Source: Pseudonocardia hierapolitana (lineage in GTDB: Bacteria > Actinomycetota > Actinomycetes > Mycobacteriales > Pseudonocardiaceae). Taken from it: a stretch of 64,000 nt of DNA. Numbering within the stretch: the stretch's first letter is position 1; the number at the start of each line of letters is the position of its first letter. The notes under the pieces are model-generated. The model made no database searches, had not been told where the DNA came from, and was given only the letters and a program-made list of their open reading frames with translations. The stretch spans positions 6,324,001-6,388,000 of the forward strand of contig NZ_VIWU01000001.1 in the NCBI RefSeq assembly GCF_007994075.1, read 5' to 3'. Shown here one piece after another: positions 33,652 to 43,929 of the stretch. The position numbers were made by a program, and so were the translations under genes.

Positions 33652-36630
33652 ATGCCCGGTCCCCACCACAATCGCGGCATGGCGGCCGCGAGCAGCACCG
33701 ATGTGACTGTCGGCGTGCTCGGGCCGCTGCTCCTGCTGGCCTCGGACGGCGTCCGGATCCCGGTCGCCAGCGGCCGGCAACGCCGGCTGCTCGCGGCCCT
33801 CGCTCTGCACGCAGGTGCGGAGGTCGGGTGCGGGACCCTCGCCGAGATCGTGTGGGGCGACGAGCAACCCGCCGATCCGGACGCCGCGCTGCAGACCAAC
33901 GTCGCGCGCCTGCGCAGGCTGTTGCCCGCGCATGTGACGATCGAGACCGGGGCCCGGAGCTACCGGCTCGTGGTCGCCTCGGACGACCTCGACTCCAGCC
34001 GGTTCACCGCGCACCTCGCCCGCGCCGCGGCGGCGCCGGAACCCGGGGCGCGGCTCACCGAGCTGGACGCGGCGCTCGGACTGTGGCGCGGTCGCCCGTT
34101 CGCCGACCTCGACGATCCGGCCGCCGAGCCCGAGGTCGCTCGGCTCTCGGCGCTCCGTGCCGCCGCCGTCGAGCAGCGGGCGGAGGCCCTGCTCGCCGCA
34201 GGCCGGGCGGGTGCGGCGGTCGCGGCGGCGGAAGCGCTGGTGGCGGCCGACCCGATCCGGGAGAGCGGGGTGGCCGTCCTGATGCGCGCGCTGGTGGCGG
34301 CCGGTCGGCCCGCGGACTCGCTGCGGGCGTACACCGGGCTGCGCCGGGAACTGGCCGAGCAGCTCGGCCTCGACCCCTCGCCGGAGCTGCGTGCCCTCCA
34401 CGAGGAGGTGCTGCGCCGGGGACCGGCTGCCGCGGTCGCGGGTCCGCCGAGGCCTCCCCCGCCTGCCGTCCCGGTCAGCTCGTTCGTCGGGCGCGACGCC
34501 GACCTCGCCCGTGCGGCCGGGTTGCTGGCCGAGCGCCGGATCGTCACGCTCTGCGGCCCCGGTGGCGTCGGCAAGAGCCGGCTGGCCCGGCACACCGCCG
34601 CTGCCGTCGCCGACCGGTATCCCGACGGCGTCCTGGTCGTCGAGCTCGACGCCGTTCGTCCCCGTGCGGTGGTCGGCCCCGGCGTCGTGGCCGTCGCCGT
34701 GGGCGCGGCGCTCCGGCTGTCCGGCGGCGGCTCGGGTCGCCTCCTCGATCGCATCGTGGAGGTGCTCGCCGTGCGACGGCAGCTGCTCGTCGTCGACAAC
34801 TGCGAGCACGTCCTCGACGGCGTGGCCGCCCTGGTCGACGCCGTCGTGGTGGGTGCCCCGGGCGTGGACGTCCTCGCCACCAGCCGGGAGGCGCTGCGGG
34901 TGGACGGCGAGCAGGTGTTCCAGGTCGAGCCGCTGCTGCCGGCACCGGCCGCAGAGCTGCTGGCCGACCGGATCAGCGCCGCGGGCGGGGCTGCACCGAC
35001 CGACGCCGCGCTCGCGGAGCGGATCTGCGCGCGGCTCGACGGGCTGCCGCTGGCGCTGGAGGTCGCCGCCGCCAGGGTCCCCGCGCTCGGCCTCGCCGGG
35101 CTGCTCGACGCGCTCGACGCGCCGCTCGACTCGCTGGGCCACGGGCGCCGCAACGCGGCGCCACGGCACAGGTCGCTGCGCGACGTCGTCGCGTGGTCCT
35201 ACGGCTTGCTCGACGACGAGCAGCGGGTGCTGTTCGTCCGGCTCGGGGTGTTCGCGGGCGCGGTGGAGCCCGAGGCGGTCGCCGCCGTGTGCGGCGACGC
35301 GGCGGCACTGCCCGACCTCGTGGAGCGGTCGCTCGTCGTCCGCAAGGGCACGCGCTTCGGCATGCTCGACACGCTGCGCGCGTTCGCCCGGGAACGGCTG
35401 GCGTCCGAGCCGGCGGCGGCGCAGCTGCGCGCTCGGCACGCGGCGTGGGCGCTCGGGCTCGCATCCGACGCTGCGGTCGCGCGGTCGCGGCCCGACGAAC
35501 CCGCTGCCGTCCACCGCTTCACCGGCCACCTCGCCGACGTCCGCCGCGCGCACGCGTGGCTGTGCACGGACGGCCCGCTGGAAGATCTGCTGCGGCTCGG
35601 TGTGGTCTGCGCCGAGCTGGGCTTCCAGCAGGCGCGGGGCGACCTCGTGCGGATGGCCGACGAGGCGCTCCGGACGGCGGGCTGCGACCCGGACAGCGAC
35701 GACCCGGACAGCGACGACCCGGACAGCGACGATCCGGCGGCCGACGAGCGGGTCGCGCTGCACCCGCTGCTGCCCCGGCTGCTCGGCCTGTCCGCTGCGC
35801 CGCGATGGCAGCGGGGCGACGTCGAGGGCGCCGAGCGTCGCTGCCGGCGCGCGCTCGAGCTCGCAGAGCGGCTCGGTGACCCCCTGCTGGCACGAGAGGC
35901 GTACGAGGTGCTCGCCAACACGGCGATGTTCCGCGGCGACCTGGCGCCCGCGGCGGAACACTGCCGGCGCGCCGCGGAGCTGTCCCGGGCGGCGGGTGAC
36001 GAGACCACCCTCGTGATGGCCCTGACCGACATGGTCCTCATCGCGGCCTACGCAAGTCAGGACGCATCCGCCGCAGGCTACGAGGCGGAGACCAACAGCC
36101 TGGCGGAGCGGATGGGCTCCCCGACCGCACGCGGGTGGGCGGCGTACGCGGCCGGGGAGCGCCGCGCGGAGATCGGGGACCCGGACGCCGCACGCTTCCT
36201 GGAGCGCGCCGTCGTGCTCGCCGAGGAGGTCGACGCGGCCTTCCTCGCCGGGGTCGCGCGGCACACGCTGCTCACCACGGCTGCGCGGGTGGGCGATCCG
36301 GTAGAAGCCCTCGCCCGGTTCGGGCCGCTGCTCGACACGTGGCTCGGCCTGGGGTCGTGGACCCAGCTGTGGATCGCCGTGCGGGCGCTCGCGGAGGCGC
36401 TGTCGCGGCTCGGTCACCACCGTGACGCCGCCGTCCTGCTGGGCGCGATGCGGGCGAGTCCACGCGCCACGACCGCGTACGGTGCCGACTCGGCGCGCGT
36501 ACGCGCCGTCGTGGACGCCGCCGCAGCAGCACTCGGACCCGAGTTCGAGCCCCTACTCGCCCGGGGCGCCGCACTCGGCGACACCGGCGCGATCGCGTTC
36601 GCCCGGTCGCGGGCCGGTGCTCCGGCCTGA
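33652..36630 (+). CDS. AfsR-like BTAD/NB-ARC/TPR transcriptional regulator (2)
   Basis: 992 residues. The winged-helix domain begins VTVGVLGPLLLLASDGVRIP; the BTAD follows to about 265 (LAEQLGLDPSPELRALHEEV). The NB-ARC domain has Walker A GPGGVGKSR (about 301), LLVVDNCEHVLDGVAALVD and RLDGLPLALEVAAAR. The C-terminal TPR-like helices contain a 15-residue acidic insertion made of three DPDSD repeats. It is paralogous to the regulator at 26741. Start is ATG at 33652 or, without the first nine non-conserved residues, ATG at 33679; neither has a Shine-Dalgarno sequence. It probably controls the divergent GNAT/methyltransferase pair and perhaps the exporter behind it. Confidence 0.87.
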   Translation: MPGPHHNRGMAAASSTDVTVGVLGPLLLLASDGVRIPVASGRQRRLLAALALHAGAEVGCGTLAEIVWGDEQPADPDAALQTNVARLRRLLPAHVTIETGARSYRLVVASDDLDSSRFTAHLARAAAAPEPGARLTELDAALGLWRGRPFADLDDPAAEPEVARLSALRAAAVEQRAEALLAAGRAGAAVAAAEALVAADPIRESGVAVLMRALVAAGRPADSLRAYTGLRRELAEQLGLDPSPELRALHEEVLRRGPAAAVAGPPRPPPPAVPVSSFVGRDADLARAAGLLAERRIVTLCGPGGVGKSRLARHTAAAVADRYPDGVLVVELDAVRPRAVVGPGVVAVAVGAALRLSGGGSGRLLDRIVEVLAVRRQLLVVDNCEHVLDGVAALVDAVVVGAPGVDVLATSREALRVDGEQVFQVEPLLPAPAAELLADRISAAGGAAPTDAALAERICARLDGLPLALEVAAARVPALGLAGLLDALDAPLDSLGHGRRNAAPRHRSLRDVVAWSYGLLDDEQRVLFVRLGVFAGAVEPEAVAAVCGDAAALPDLVERSLVVRKGTRFGMLDTLRAFARERLASEPAAAQLRARHAAWALGLASDAAVARSRPDEPAAVHRFTGHLADVRRAHAWLCTDGPLEDLLRLGVVCAELGFQQARGDLVRMADEALRTAGCDPDSDDPDSDDPDSDDPAADERVALHPLLPRLLGLSAAPRWQRGDVEGAERRCRRALELAERLGDPLLAREAYEVLANTAMFRGDLAPAAEHCRRAAELSRAAGDETTLVMALTDMVLIAAYASQDASAAGYEAETNSLAERMGSPTARGWAAYAAGERRAEIGDPDAARFLERAVVLAEEVDAAFLAGVARHTLLTTAARVGDPVEALARFGPLLDTWLGLGSWTQLWIAVRALAEALSRLGHHRDAAVLLGAMRASPRATTAYGADSARVRAVVDAAAAALGPEFEPLLARGAALGDTGAIAFARSRAGAPA
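35686..35730 (+). repeat. Three perfect 15-bp tandem repeats
   Basis: GACCCGGACAGCGAC is repeated three times without change inside the second BTAD regulator gene, coding for DPDSD each time. A fourth, partial unit follows (GATCCGG). Confidence 0.95.
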
Positions 36631-36767
36631 CCGCGCTACCGGCGGACGCACCTGGTACCCTCCGGAATGCGACCACCCTGTCGCGCGTTGTGCTGCGCGT
36701 CAGGGCGACAAAGCGGAGCCCCGCTCCCACCCGCCACCTCCAGGGTGTCCGGGTCACGGTCCGCCGG

Positions 36768-36790
36768 CGAGCCGTAGGTTCGTCGGCTCG
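36768..36790 (+). promoter_or_regulatory. Hairpin in the infC leader
   Basis: CGAGCCG (36768-36774) pairs perfectly with CGGCTCG (36784-36790) around a nine-base loop, about 43 bases before the infC Shine-Dalgarno sequence. The 213-base leader could host feedback control of the infC-rpmI-rplT operon; I see no match to a known leader family. Confidence 0.4.
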
Positions 36791-36843
36791 GCCACAGGGT
36801 CTTCGCTCCGTCGCACCCCACGACGTCGATACGAGGAGACCCC

Positions 36844-37416
36844 ATCAGCACAGAGACGCGCATCAACGACCGCATCCGCGTTCCCGAGGTCCGCCTGGTC
36901 GGGCCGAACGGGGAGCAGGTCGGCATCGTGCGCATCGAGGACGCCCTGCGGCTCGCGCAGGAGGCCGAGCTCGACCTCGTCGAGGTCGCGGCCCAGGCCC
37001 GCCCGCCGGTCTGCAAGCTCATGGACTACGGCAAGTTCAAGTACGAGAGCGCGCAGAAGGCCAGGGAGTCCCGCCGCAACCAGCAGCTCACCACGATCAA
37101 GGAGCAGAAGCTCCGGCCGAAGATCGACACCCACGACTACGAGACCAAGAAGCGCAACGTCGTGCGCTTCCTCGAGGGTGGCAACAAGGTCAAGGTCACG
37201 ATCATGTTCCGCGGTCGCGAGCAGTCCCGCCCCGAACTGGGGTTCCGGCTGCTGCAGCGTCTCGCCGAGGACGTGGCGGAGCTGGGCACGGTCGAGGCTG
37301 CGCCCAAGCAGGACGGCCGCAACATGACGATGGTGATCGCTCCGAACAAGAAGCCGGCAGTTCGTCCGCGTGCCACCGCCCCCGCAGCCGGGCCGGCGGA
37401 CGCACCGCAGGGCTGA
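36844..37416 (+). CDS. infC: Translation initiation factor IF-3
   Basis: 190 residues read from an ATC start. The N-terminal IF3 sequence [20 protein letters not shown] begins right after it, and GAGGAG lies five bases upstream. The nearest ATG/GTG is at 36928, which would cut off 28 conserved residues. Non-AUG starts are the rule for infC: IF-3 rejects its own start codon, giving autoregulation. The N domain ([20 protein letters not shown]), linker and C domain ([20 protein letters not shown]) are complete, with a Pro/Ala-rich tail. First gene of the infC-rpmI-rplT operon. Confidence 0.95.
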   Translation: MSTETRINDRIRVPEVRLVGPNGEQVGIVRIEDALRLAQEAELDLVEVAAQARPPVCKLMDYGKFKYESAQKARESRRNQQLTTIKEQKLRPKIDTHDYETKKRNVVRFLEGGNKVKVTIMFRGREQSRPELGFRLLQRLAEDVAELGTVEAAPKQDGRNMTMVIAPNKKPAVRPRATAPAAGPADAPQG

Positions 37417-37492
37417 CGGCTCGACGGAACGCCCAGTACGACAAGCTCGACGTCCCCGCCCCAAGGGGGCGTCAACGGTGAACGGAACTGTC

Positions 37493-37687
37493 ATGCCCAA
37501 GAACAAGACGCACAGCGGGATCGCCAAGCGGGTCAAGGTCACCGGCCGGGGCAAGCTGCTGCGCCAGCAGACCGGCCTGCGGCACCGCCTCGAGGTCAAG
37601 TCGAGCAAGGAGACGCGCGACCTGTCCGGCGTCGTGCCGGTGAGCAAGGCCGACGTCAAGCGCGTCAAGAAGCTCCTCGGCCGCTGA
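37493..37687 (+). CDS. rpmI: 50S ribosomal protein L35
   Basis: 64 residues, the normal L35 length: MPKNKTHSGIAKRVKVTGRG, then QTGLRHRLEVKSSKETRDLS and a Lys-rich end (KADVKRVKKLLGR). The ATG at 37493 gives the canonical MPKNK start; GTG at 37478 is in frame but unlikely. 76 bases after infC. Confidence 0.96.
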   Translation: MPKNKTHSGIAKRVKVTGRGKLLRQQTGLRHRLEVKSSKETRDLSGVVPVSKADVKRVKKLLGR

Positions 37688-37694
37688 CGGCCGC

Positions 37695-37710
37695 GTCCCT
37701 GGCCAGGGAC
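37695..37710 (+). promoter_or_regulatory. Palindromic hairpin between rpmI and rplT
   Basis: A perfect 16-bp palindrome, GTCCCTGGCCAGGGAC, lies seven bases past the rpmI stop and 66 bases before rplT. It may be an attenuator or a processing site in the ribosomal operon. Confidence 0.4.
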
Positions 37711-37775
37711 CGACCCATCCCGCCTGACCGGCGCGCGGCCACCCCGCCGCCGGCCCGACACGAAGGAACACCCTC

Positions 37776-38153
37776 ATGGCACGCGTGAAGCGCGCGGTCA
37801 ACGCTCAGAAGAAGCGCCGCACCACCCTCGAGCTGGCCAGCGGCTACCGCGGGCAGCGGTCGCGCCTGTACCGCAAGGCGAAGGAGCAGATGCTCCACTC
37901 GCTCAACTACGCCTACCGCGACCGGCGCGCCAAGAAGGGCGACTTCCGGCAGCTGTGGATCACCCGCATCAACGCTGCCGCCCGCGCCAACGGCATGACG
38001 TACAACCGCTTCATCCAGGGCCTCAAGGCCGCGGGTGTCGAGGTCGACCGCAAGAACCTGTCGGAGATCGCCATCAGCGACCCGGCCGCGTTCACCGCGC
38101 TCGTCGAGCTCGCCCGCGCCAACGTTCCCTCCCAGGAGGGGAGCGCCGCCTGA
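37776..38153 (+). CDS. rplT: 50S ribosomal protein L20
   Basis: 125 residues. The extended basic N-terminus ([20 protein letters not shown], then [17 protein letters not shown]) and globular domain ([20 protein letters not shown]) are those of L20, which is needed for early 50S assembly. ATG follows AAGGAA. Its stop overlaps the CTG start of tsnR. Confidence 0.97.
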   Translation: MARVKRAVNAQKKRRTTLELASGYRGQRSRLYRKAKEQMLHSLNYAYRDRRAKKGDFRQLWITRINAAARANGMTYNRFIQGLKAAGVEVDRKNLSEIAISDPAAFTALVELARANVPSQEGSAA

Positions 38154-38968
38154 GCGCGGTCCAGGCCGACCCGCCCGGCACCGAACGCACCCCGCGCGTC
38201 GTCGCAGCCCGCAAGCTGCTCCGCCGCGCAGGCCGCGATCGGGCCGGGCGGTTCCTCGTGGAGGGGGCGCAGGCGGTCCGCGAGGCCGTCCGGTACGCCC
38301 GGGTCCACGAGCTGTTCGTCACGGACGGGGCCGCCGACAGGCACCGCGATCTCGTCGAGGCCGCTGCGGCCGCGGGAGCGCGGATCAGCCCGGTGACCGA
38401 TCGGGCGGCAGCGGCCCTCTCGGACACCATCACCCCGCAGGGCCTGGTGGCGGTCTGCGACCTGCTCGACGTCGCAGTCGGAGTGGCGCTCGGTGAGCGG
38501 CCGTCGCTCGTGGCCGTCTGCGCGGGCATCACCGACCCGGGCAACGCCGGCACCGTGATCCGGGTGGCCGACGCCGCGGGCGCCGACGCCGTGCTGCTGG
38601 CAGGCGACACGGTCGACCCGCACAACGGCAAGGCGGTCCGGGCGTCCACGGGCAGCGTCTTCCACCTGCCGCTCGCGCGCGACCGCGACGCCGCCACCGT
38701 GCTGGACGCGTGCGCCGCCGCCGGGCTCACCCTGCTCGCCGCCGACGCGGGGGGCGAGCTGGACCTGCACGAACCCGCCGCCGGGCCGGTGCTCGCCGGG
38801 CCGGTGGCCTGGGTTTTCGGCGGGGAGGCGCACGGCGTGCCCGCCGACCTCGCGGCGCGCGCCGACCACCGCGTCCGCATCCCCATCCACGGCCGCGCCG
38901 AGAGCCTCAACCTGGCCACCGCGGCCGCCGTCTGCCTCTACGCGAGTGCCGCCGCACGTCGCCGATAG
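38150..38968 (+). CDS. tsnR: TrmH/SpoU-family RNA methyltransferase (TsnR-like)
   Basis: 272 residues. The N-terminal substrate-binding domain ([20 protein letters not shown]) and the SPOUT knot are clear: [20 protein letters not shown], then [13 protein letters not shown] and the SAM-binding [10 protein letters not shown] and [20 protein letters not shown]. It transfers a 2'-O-methyl group to rRNA. The reading frame has no ATG, GTG or TTG between the rplT stop and the conserved part; CTG at 38150, overlapping the rplT stop and following AGGAGGGG, is the only reasonable start. Same position as tsnR (Rv1644) in Mycobacterium. Confidence 0.9.
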   Translation: MSAVQADPPGTERTPRVVAARKLLRRAGRDRAGRFLVEGAQAVREAVRYARVHELFVTDGAADRHRDLVEAAAAAGARISPVTDRAAAALSDTITPQGLVAVCDLLDVAVGVALGERPSLVAVCAGITDPGNAGTVIRVADAAGADAVLLAGDTVDPHNGKAVRASTGSVFHLPLARDRDAATVLDACAAAGLTLLAADAGGELDLHEPAAGPVLAGPVAWVFGGEAHGVPADLAARADHRVRIPIHGRAESLNLATAAAVCLYASAAARRR

Positions 38969-40048
<1,080 letters not shown>

Positions 40049-40069
40049 GTCTGCCCCGGAGGGCGAAGA

Positions 40070-42583
40070 GTGCGTGTTCCGCTGTCCTGGCTCGCCGAGC
40101 ACATCGGCGACGTCGAGGTCCCGCCTGCCGACGAGACCGCCGAGGCGTTCGTGCGCGTCGGATTGGAGATCGAGGACGTCCACGAGCCACCGGAGCTGAC
40201 CGGCCCGATCGTGGTCGGGCGGGTGCTGGAGTTCGAGGTCCTCGACGGGCTCAAGAAGCCCATCCGGTGGTGCCAGGTCGACGTCGGCGAGAACGTGCGC
40301 GGCATCATCTGCGGCGCGGCCAACTTCGCGGCGGGCGACCTCGTCGTCGTTGCGCTGCCGGGGGCCGTGCTGCCCGGGCCGTTCCCGATCTCCTCGCGCA
40401 AGACCTACGGCCACGTGTCGGACGGCATGATCGCCTCCGCCCGCGAGCTCGGCCTCGGCTCCGACCACGCCGGCATCATGGTGCTCCCGCCCGGCACCGC
40501 CGAGCCCGGCGACGACGCGCTGCCGCTGCTGGGGCGCGACGACCCGGTCGTCGAGCTGGCCATCACCCCCGACCGCGGCTACTGCTTCTCCGTTCGCGGG
40601 CTCGCCCGCGAGCTGGCCGGCTCCCTCGACGTCGACTTCGCCGACCCCGCCGCCCGCGTCGACGTGCCGGCCGCCGACGGCGACGCCTGGCCGGTGGAGC
40701 TTCCGGACCCGGGGTGCGCCCGGTTCGTCGCCCGCCGCGTCGACGGCGTCGACCCCGCCGCGCCGTCGCCGTGGTGGATGCAGCGCAGGCTCCTCGCCGC
40801 CGGGATGCGCCCGATCTCGCTCATCGTCGACGTCACCAACTACGTGATGCTCGAGCTCGGCCAGCCCCTGCACGCCTACGACGCCGGCCGGGTGTCCGGC
40901 CCGATCGTCGTGCGCCGGGCGCAGGCGGGGGAGAAGCTCGTCACGCTCGACGACGTCGAGCGCACCCTGGACCCCGACGACCTGCTCATCACCGACGACT
41001 CCGGGCCCATCGGGCTCGCCGGGGTCATGGGTGGGGCGTCGACCGAGATCGCCACGGCCGGAGGCCGGTCCGACGGCACAGCCCCCGGCGAGGACGGGCG
41101 CATCGACGTCCTCATCGAGGCCGCCCACTTCCAGCAGGCCGTGATCGCGCGCGCCGCCCGCAGGCACAAGCTGCCGTCGGAGGCGTCGAAGCGGTTCGAG
41201 CGGGTGGTCGACCCGCAGCTGCCACCGGTCGCCGCCGAGCGGGCCGCGCAGCTGCTCGTCGAGCACGGGGGCGGCACCCTCGCGCCGGGCCGCACCGACG
41301 CCGGCGCGGCACCGCAGGCCGCGCCCGTGCGGATGCCGATCGACCTGCCCGACCAGGTCGCAGGCCTCACCTACGCGCCCGGGGCCACCGTCCGGCGGCT
41401 CGCCCAGATCGGCTGCGCCGTCGACCTCGTCACCGGTGACGACGGCCGCGCCCGCGTCGTCGCACTCCCGCCGTCGTGGCGGCCGGACCTCACGCAGCCC
41501 GCCGACCTGGTGGAGGAGGTGCTGCGACTGGAGGGTTACGACGCGATCCCCTCGGTGCTGCCCCCCGCGCCCGCCGGGCGCGGGCACACGCCGGGCCAGG
41601 AGCGCCGCCGCGCCGTGTCGCGGGCCCTCGCCGAGGCCGGGTACGTCGAGGTGGAGCCGTTCCCGTTCGTCGGGCCCGCCGCCTGGGACGCCTTCGGGCT
41701 GCCGGCCGACGACGTGCGCCGCCGCACCGTGCACGTGCTCAACCCCCTGGACGCCGAGCGCGCCGAGCTCGCCACCACCCTGCTGCCCGGGCTGCTGGAC
41801 ACGCTGGTGCGCAACCGCTCCCGCGGCACGGGAGACCTCGCCCTGTTCCACGTCGGGCAGGTCGTGCTGCCGCACGCCGAGCCGAAGCCGATGCCGGACC
41901 CGGACGTCAGCGGACGCCCGTCCGACGCCGAGCTGGCGCAGATCGAGGCCGCCCTGCCGGTGCAGCCGCTGCACGTCGCAGCGGTGCTCGCGGGCGAGCG
42001 CGAGCAGCGCGGCTGGTGGGGTCCTGGACGCGCGGCCGGGTGGGCCGACGCCGTGCAGGCCGCGCGGCTCGTCGGGCAGGCGGCGGGCGTCGAGCTGCGG
42101 GTCACCGCGGCCACGCTCCCGCCGTTCCACCCCGGCCGGTGCGCAGCCCTGCGCGTCGGCGACTGGGTCGTGGGGCACGCGGGCGAGCTGCACCCGAAGG
42201 TCGTGGAGGCACTCGGGCTGCCGGAGCGCACCTGCGCCATGGAGCTGGACCTCGACGCGATCCCGCTGACGGACCGCAGGCCCGCGCCGAAGGTGTCGCC
42301 GTACCCGCCGATCGCGGTCGACGTCGCCCTGGTGACCGACGCCGCGGTGCCCGCCGCTGACGTCGCCGACACCTTGCACGACGGCGGCGGCGACCTCCTG
42401 GAGGACGTCCGCCTCTTCGACGTCTACACCGGCGAGCAGGTCGGCGCCGGGCGCCGGTCGCTGGCGTTCACGCTCCGGTTCCGCGCCCCGGATCGCACCC
42501 TCACCAGCGAGGAGGCCAACGAGGCCCGCGACGCGGCGGTCGCGCTGGCGGCGCAGCGGCACTCGGCGGAGCTGCGCGGCTAG
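40070..42583 (+). CDS. pheT: Phenylalanine-tRNA ligase beta subunit
   Basis: 837 residues. The layout is the normal one: N-terminal MRVPLSWLAEHIGDVEV, EMAP-II-like tRNA-binding domain (about 40-150), B3/B4 editing domain (PISLIVDVTNYVMLELGQPL), B5 domain, a core class II-like domain (LNPLDAERAELATTLLPGLL) and C-terminal ferredoxin-like anticodon-binding domain (SPYPPIAVDVALVTDAAVPA). GTG start at 40070 follows GGAGGG. The stop overlaps the convergent lipoprotein gene's stop by four bases. Confidence 0.97.
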   Translation: MRVPLSWLAEHIGDVEVPPADETAEAFVRVGLEIEDVHEPPELTGPIVVGRVLEFEVLDGLKKPIRWCQVDVGENVRGIICGAANFAAGDLVVVALPGAVLPGPFPISSRKTYGHVSDGMIASARELGLGSDHAGIMVLPPGTAEPGDDALPLLGRDDPVVELAITPDRGYCFSVRGLARELAGSLDVDFADPAARVDVPAADGDAWPVELPDPGCARFVARRVDGVDPAAPSPWWMQRRLLAAGMRPISLIVDVTNYVMLELGQPLHAYDAGRVSGPIVVRRAQAGEKLVTLDDVERTLDPDDLLITDDSGPIGLAGVMGGASTEIATAGGRSDGTAPGEDGRIDVLIEAAHFQQAVIARAARRHKLPSEASKRFERVVDPQLPPVAAERAAQLLVEHGGGTLAPGRTDAGAAPQAAPVRMPIDLPDQVAGLTYAPGATVRRLAQIGCAVDLVTGDDGRARVVALPPSWRPDLTQPADLVEEVLRLEGYDAIPSVLPPAPAGRGHTPGQERRRAVSRALAEAGYVEVEPFPFVGPAAWDAFGLPADDVRRRTVHVLNPLDAERAELATTLLPGLLDTLVRNRSRGTGDLALFHVGQVVLPHAEPKPMPDPDVSGRPSDAELAQIEAALPVQPLHVAAVLAGEREQRGWWGPGRAAGWADAVQAARLVGQAAGVELRVTAATLPPFHPGRCAALRVGDWVVGHAGELHPKVVEALGLPERTCAMELDLDAIPLTDRRPAPKVSPYPPIAVDVALVTDAAVPAADVADTLHDGGGDLLEDVRLFDVYTGEQVGAGRRSLAFTLRFRAPDRTLTSEEANEARDAAVALAAQRHSAELRG

Positions 42584-43104
42584 ACGGGGAGTCGGGACAG
42601 CGCGGCCTCGGCGGCGGCGCGCCACTCCTCGTCCGATGGCACGCTGCCCGACACGAGGATCGTGACCAGGTACCGCTCGCCCGCGAGCTGCAGGGTGGGT
42701 CCCGCCGCGGTGCCGATCACGGCTGCCCCGGCACCGACCCCCGGCAGCTCGCGCCTGCCCGCCGCGCCTGCGGCCCTGACGTAGTCGGCGGGAGCGCCCG
42801 CGCGAACCCCGTAGACGTTGACCAGCGCGACCGGCTCGGCCCCTGCCACCACCACGCAGGCGGCGCTGCGTGAACCGTCGCCGCGGTCGACCGCGCCCTG
42901 CTCCGGCGGCTGCACCGGCAGGTCCACGAGCTCGCCGAACTCCGCCGCGGTGAGCAGGCACTCGTCGGCCAGCACGTCGGCGTCGAGCCCGTCGATGCGA
43001 GGTGCCGCCGGCGCGGCCGACCCCGCGACGACGGTCGTGCATCCCGCTCCGGCGAGCGGCAGCACGAGCGCCATCACCACCCAGCACGCCCGCGCCCGCC
43101 ACAC
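42580..43104 (-). CDS. Putative secreted lipoprotein (DUF3558-like)
   Basis: 174 residues from GTG 43104, or 192 from GTG 43158. The shorter start gives a clean signal peptide (WRARACWVVMALVLPLAGAG) with the lipobox Cys in AGAGC. The mature part shows LLTAAEFGELVDLPVQPPEQ and SAACVVVAGAEPVALVNVYG; two Cys residues (after DE and in SAACV) could form a disulfide, as in DUF3558 lipoproteins of actinobacteria. Membrane-anchored and extracellular. Function unknown. Confidence 0.7.
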   Translation of the reverse strand: MWRARACWVVMALVLPLAGAGCTTVVAGSAAPAAPRIDGLDADVLADECLLTAAEFGELVDLPVQPPEQGAVDRGDGSRSAACVVVAGAEPVALVNVYGVRAGAPADYVRAAGAAGRRELPGVGAGAAVIGTAAGPTLQLAGERYLVTILVSGSVPSDEEWRAAAEAALSRLPV

Positions 43105-43245
43105 GCAGCGACGGTAACCAGCCACCCCCGGGCTCCGGGCCCGTTCCGCGCAATTCACCCCGGGCCACTCCGCGAGTCGCGGTCTCGGCTCGGGGCGTGC
43201 GAGGCGCGCAGTGAACGATCAGCGTCGCACCGGGGGGCCTGCGGG

Positions 43246-43929
43246 TCAGCCGCCGAGGTGGCGCATGGCCTCGCGGCGCGAGAGCGGCGAGAGCCCGGGG
43301 TGGCCGTCGACGAACGCGCGGACCCAGTCCGGGTCGATCCGGGCGTGCTGGCGCAGGGCCCATCCGATGCCCTTGCGGAGGAAGAAGTCGGGGTCGGAGA
43401 TGTTGGCTTCGATCGCATCGGTGAGCAGCGCGATGTCGGTGGACCCCGCCGCATGGAGCTGGCAGATGACGGACGTGCGGCGCAGCCAGCGGTCCGGCTC
43501 GGTGATCCACGTGCGGACCACGGGCAGCAGCTCGTCGGGGTGTGCCCGCAGCAGCGGCCCGATCCGGCGGCTCGCGATCTCGTCGGTGAAGTCCCACCAC
43601 GCGCCCGTGACGATCCAGTGCCGCAGCAGTGGCACCCACGAGGGGTCGAGCCACGGCAGGTGCCGGCGGTGGCCGGTGAGCGAGAGGGCGAGGTAGCGCT
43701 CCTCCCGGAACTCGGCGCCGTCCCACAGCTCCCGCACGACGGAGGCCAGCTCCCCGGGGTCGGCGAGCGGATGCGCGGTGACCGCGGTCTTGAGCAACCG
43801 CTCGCGTGCCGGCTTCGCGACCCCGCGGAACGGCATCGCCGACTTCATGTAGCGCTGCATCTCCACGGCCGCGGACGGGTCCGCCTGCGCGGCGAGATCG
43901 GCCCGCAGCCGCTCGACGATCTGGTGCAC
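43246..43929 (-). CDS. DNA alkylation repair protein (AlkD-like)
   Basis: 227 residues of HEAT-like helices: QRYMKSAMPFRGVAKPARER, then WDGAEFREERYLALSLTGHR and TGAWWDFTDEIASRRIGPLL, and RKGIGWALRQHARIDPDWVR. These match the AlkD family of 3-methyladenine/7-methylguanine DNA glycosylases. The catalytic Trp and Asp of AlkD correspond to the WWDF(T)D segment. GTG at 43929 starts the normal N-terminus (HQIVERLRADL); the frame remains open upstream but is not conserved. Confidence 0.87.
   Translation of the reverse strand: MHQIVERLRADLAAQADPSAAVEMQRYMKSAMPFRGVAKPARERLLKTAVTAHPLADPGELASVVRELWDGAEFREERYLALSLTGHRRHLPWLDPSWVPLLRHWIVTGAWWDFTDEIASRRIGPLLRAHPDELLPVVRTWITEPDRWLRRTSVICQLHAAGSTDIALLTDAIEANISDPDFFLRKGIGWALRQHARIDPDWVRAFVDGHPGLSPLSRREAMRHLGG

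Noticed and set aside
23450..36630. A biosynthetic gene cluster
   Set aside because: There are exporters, regulators, a P450, a methyltransferase and an acyltransferase-like protein, but no core synthase (PKS, NRPS, terpene or RiPP enzyme). It can only be called tailoring, export and regulatory genes.
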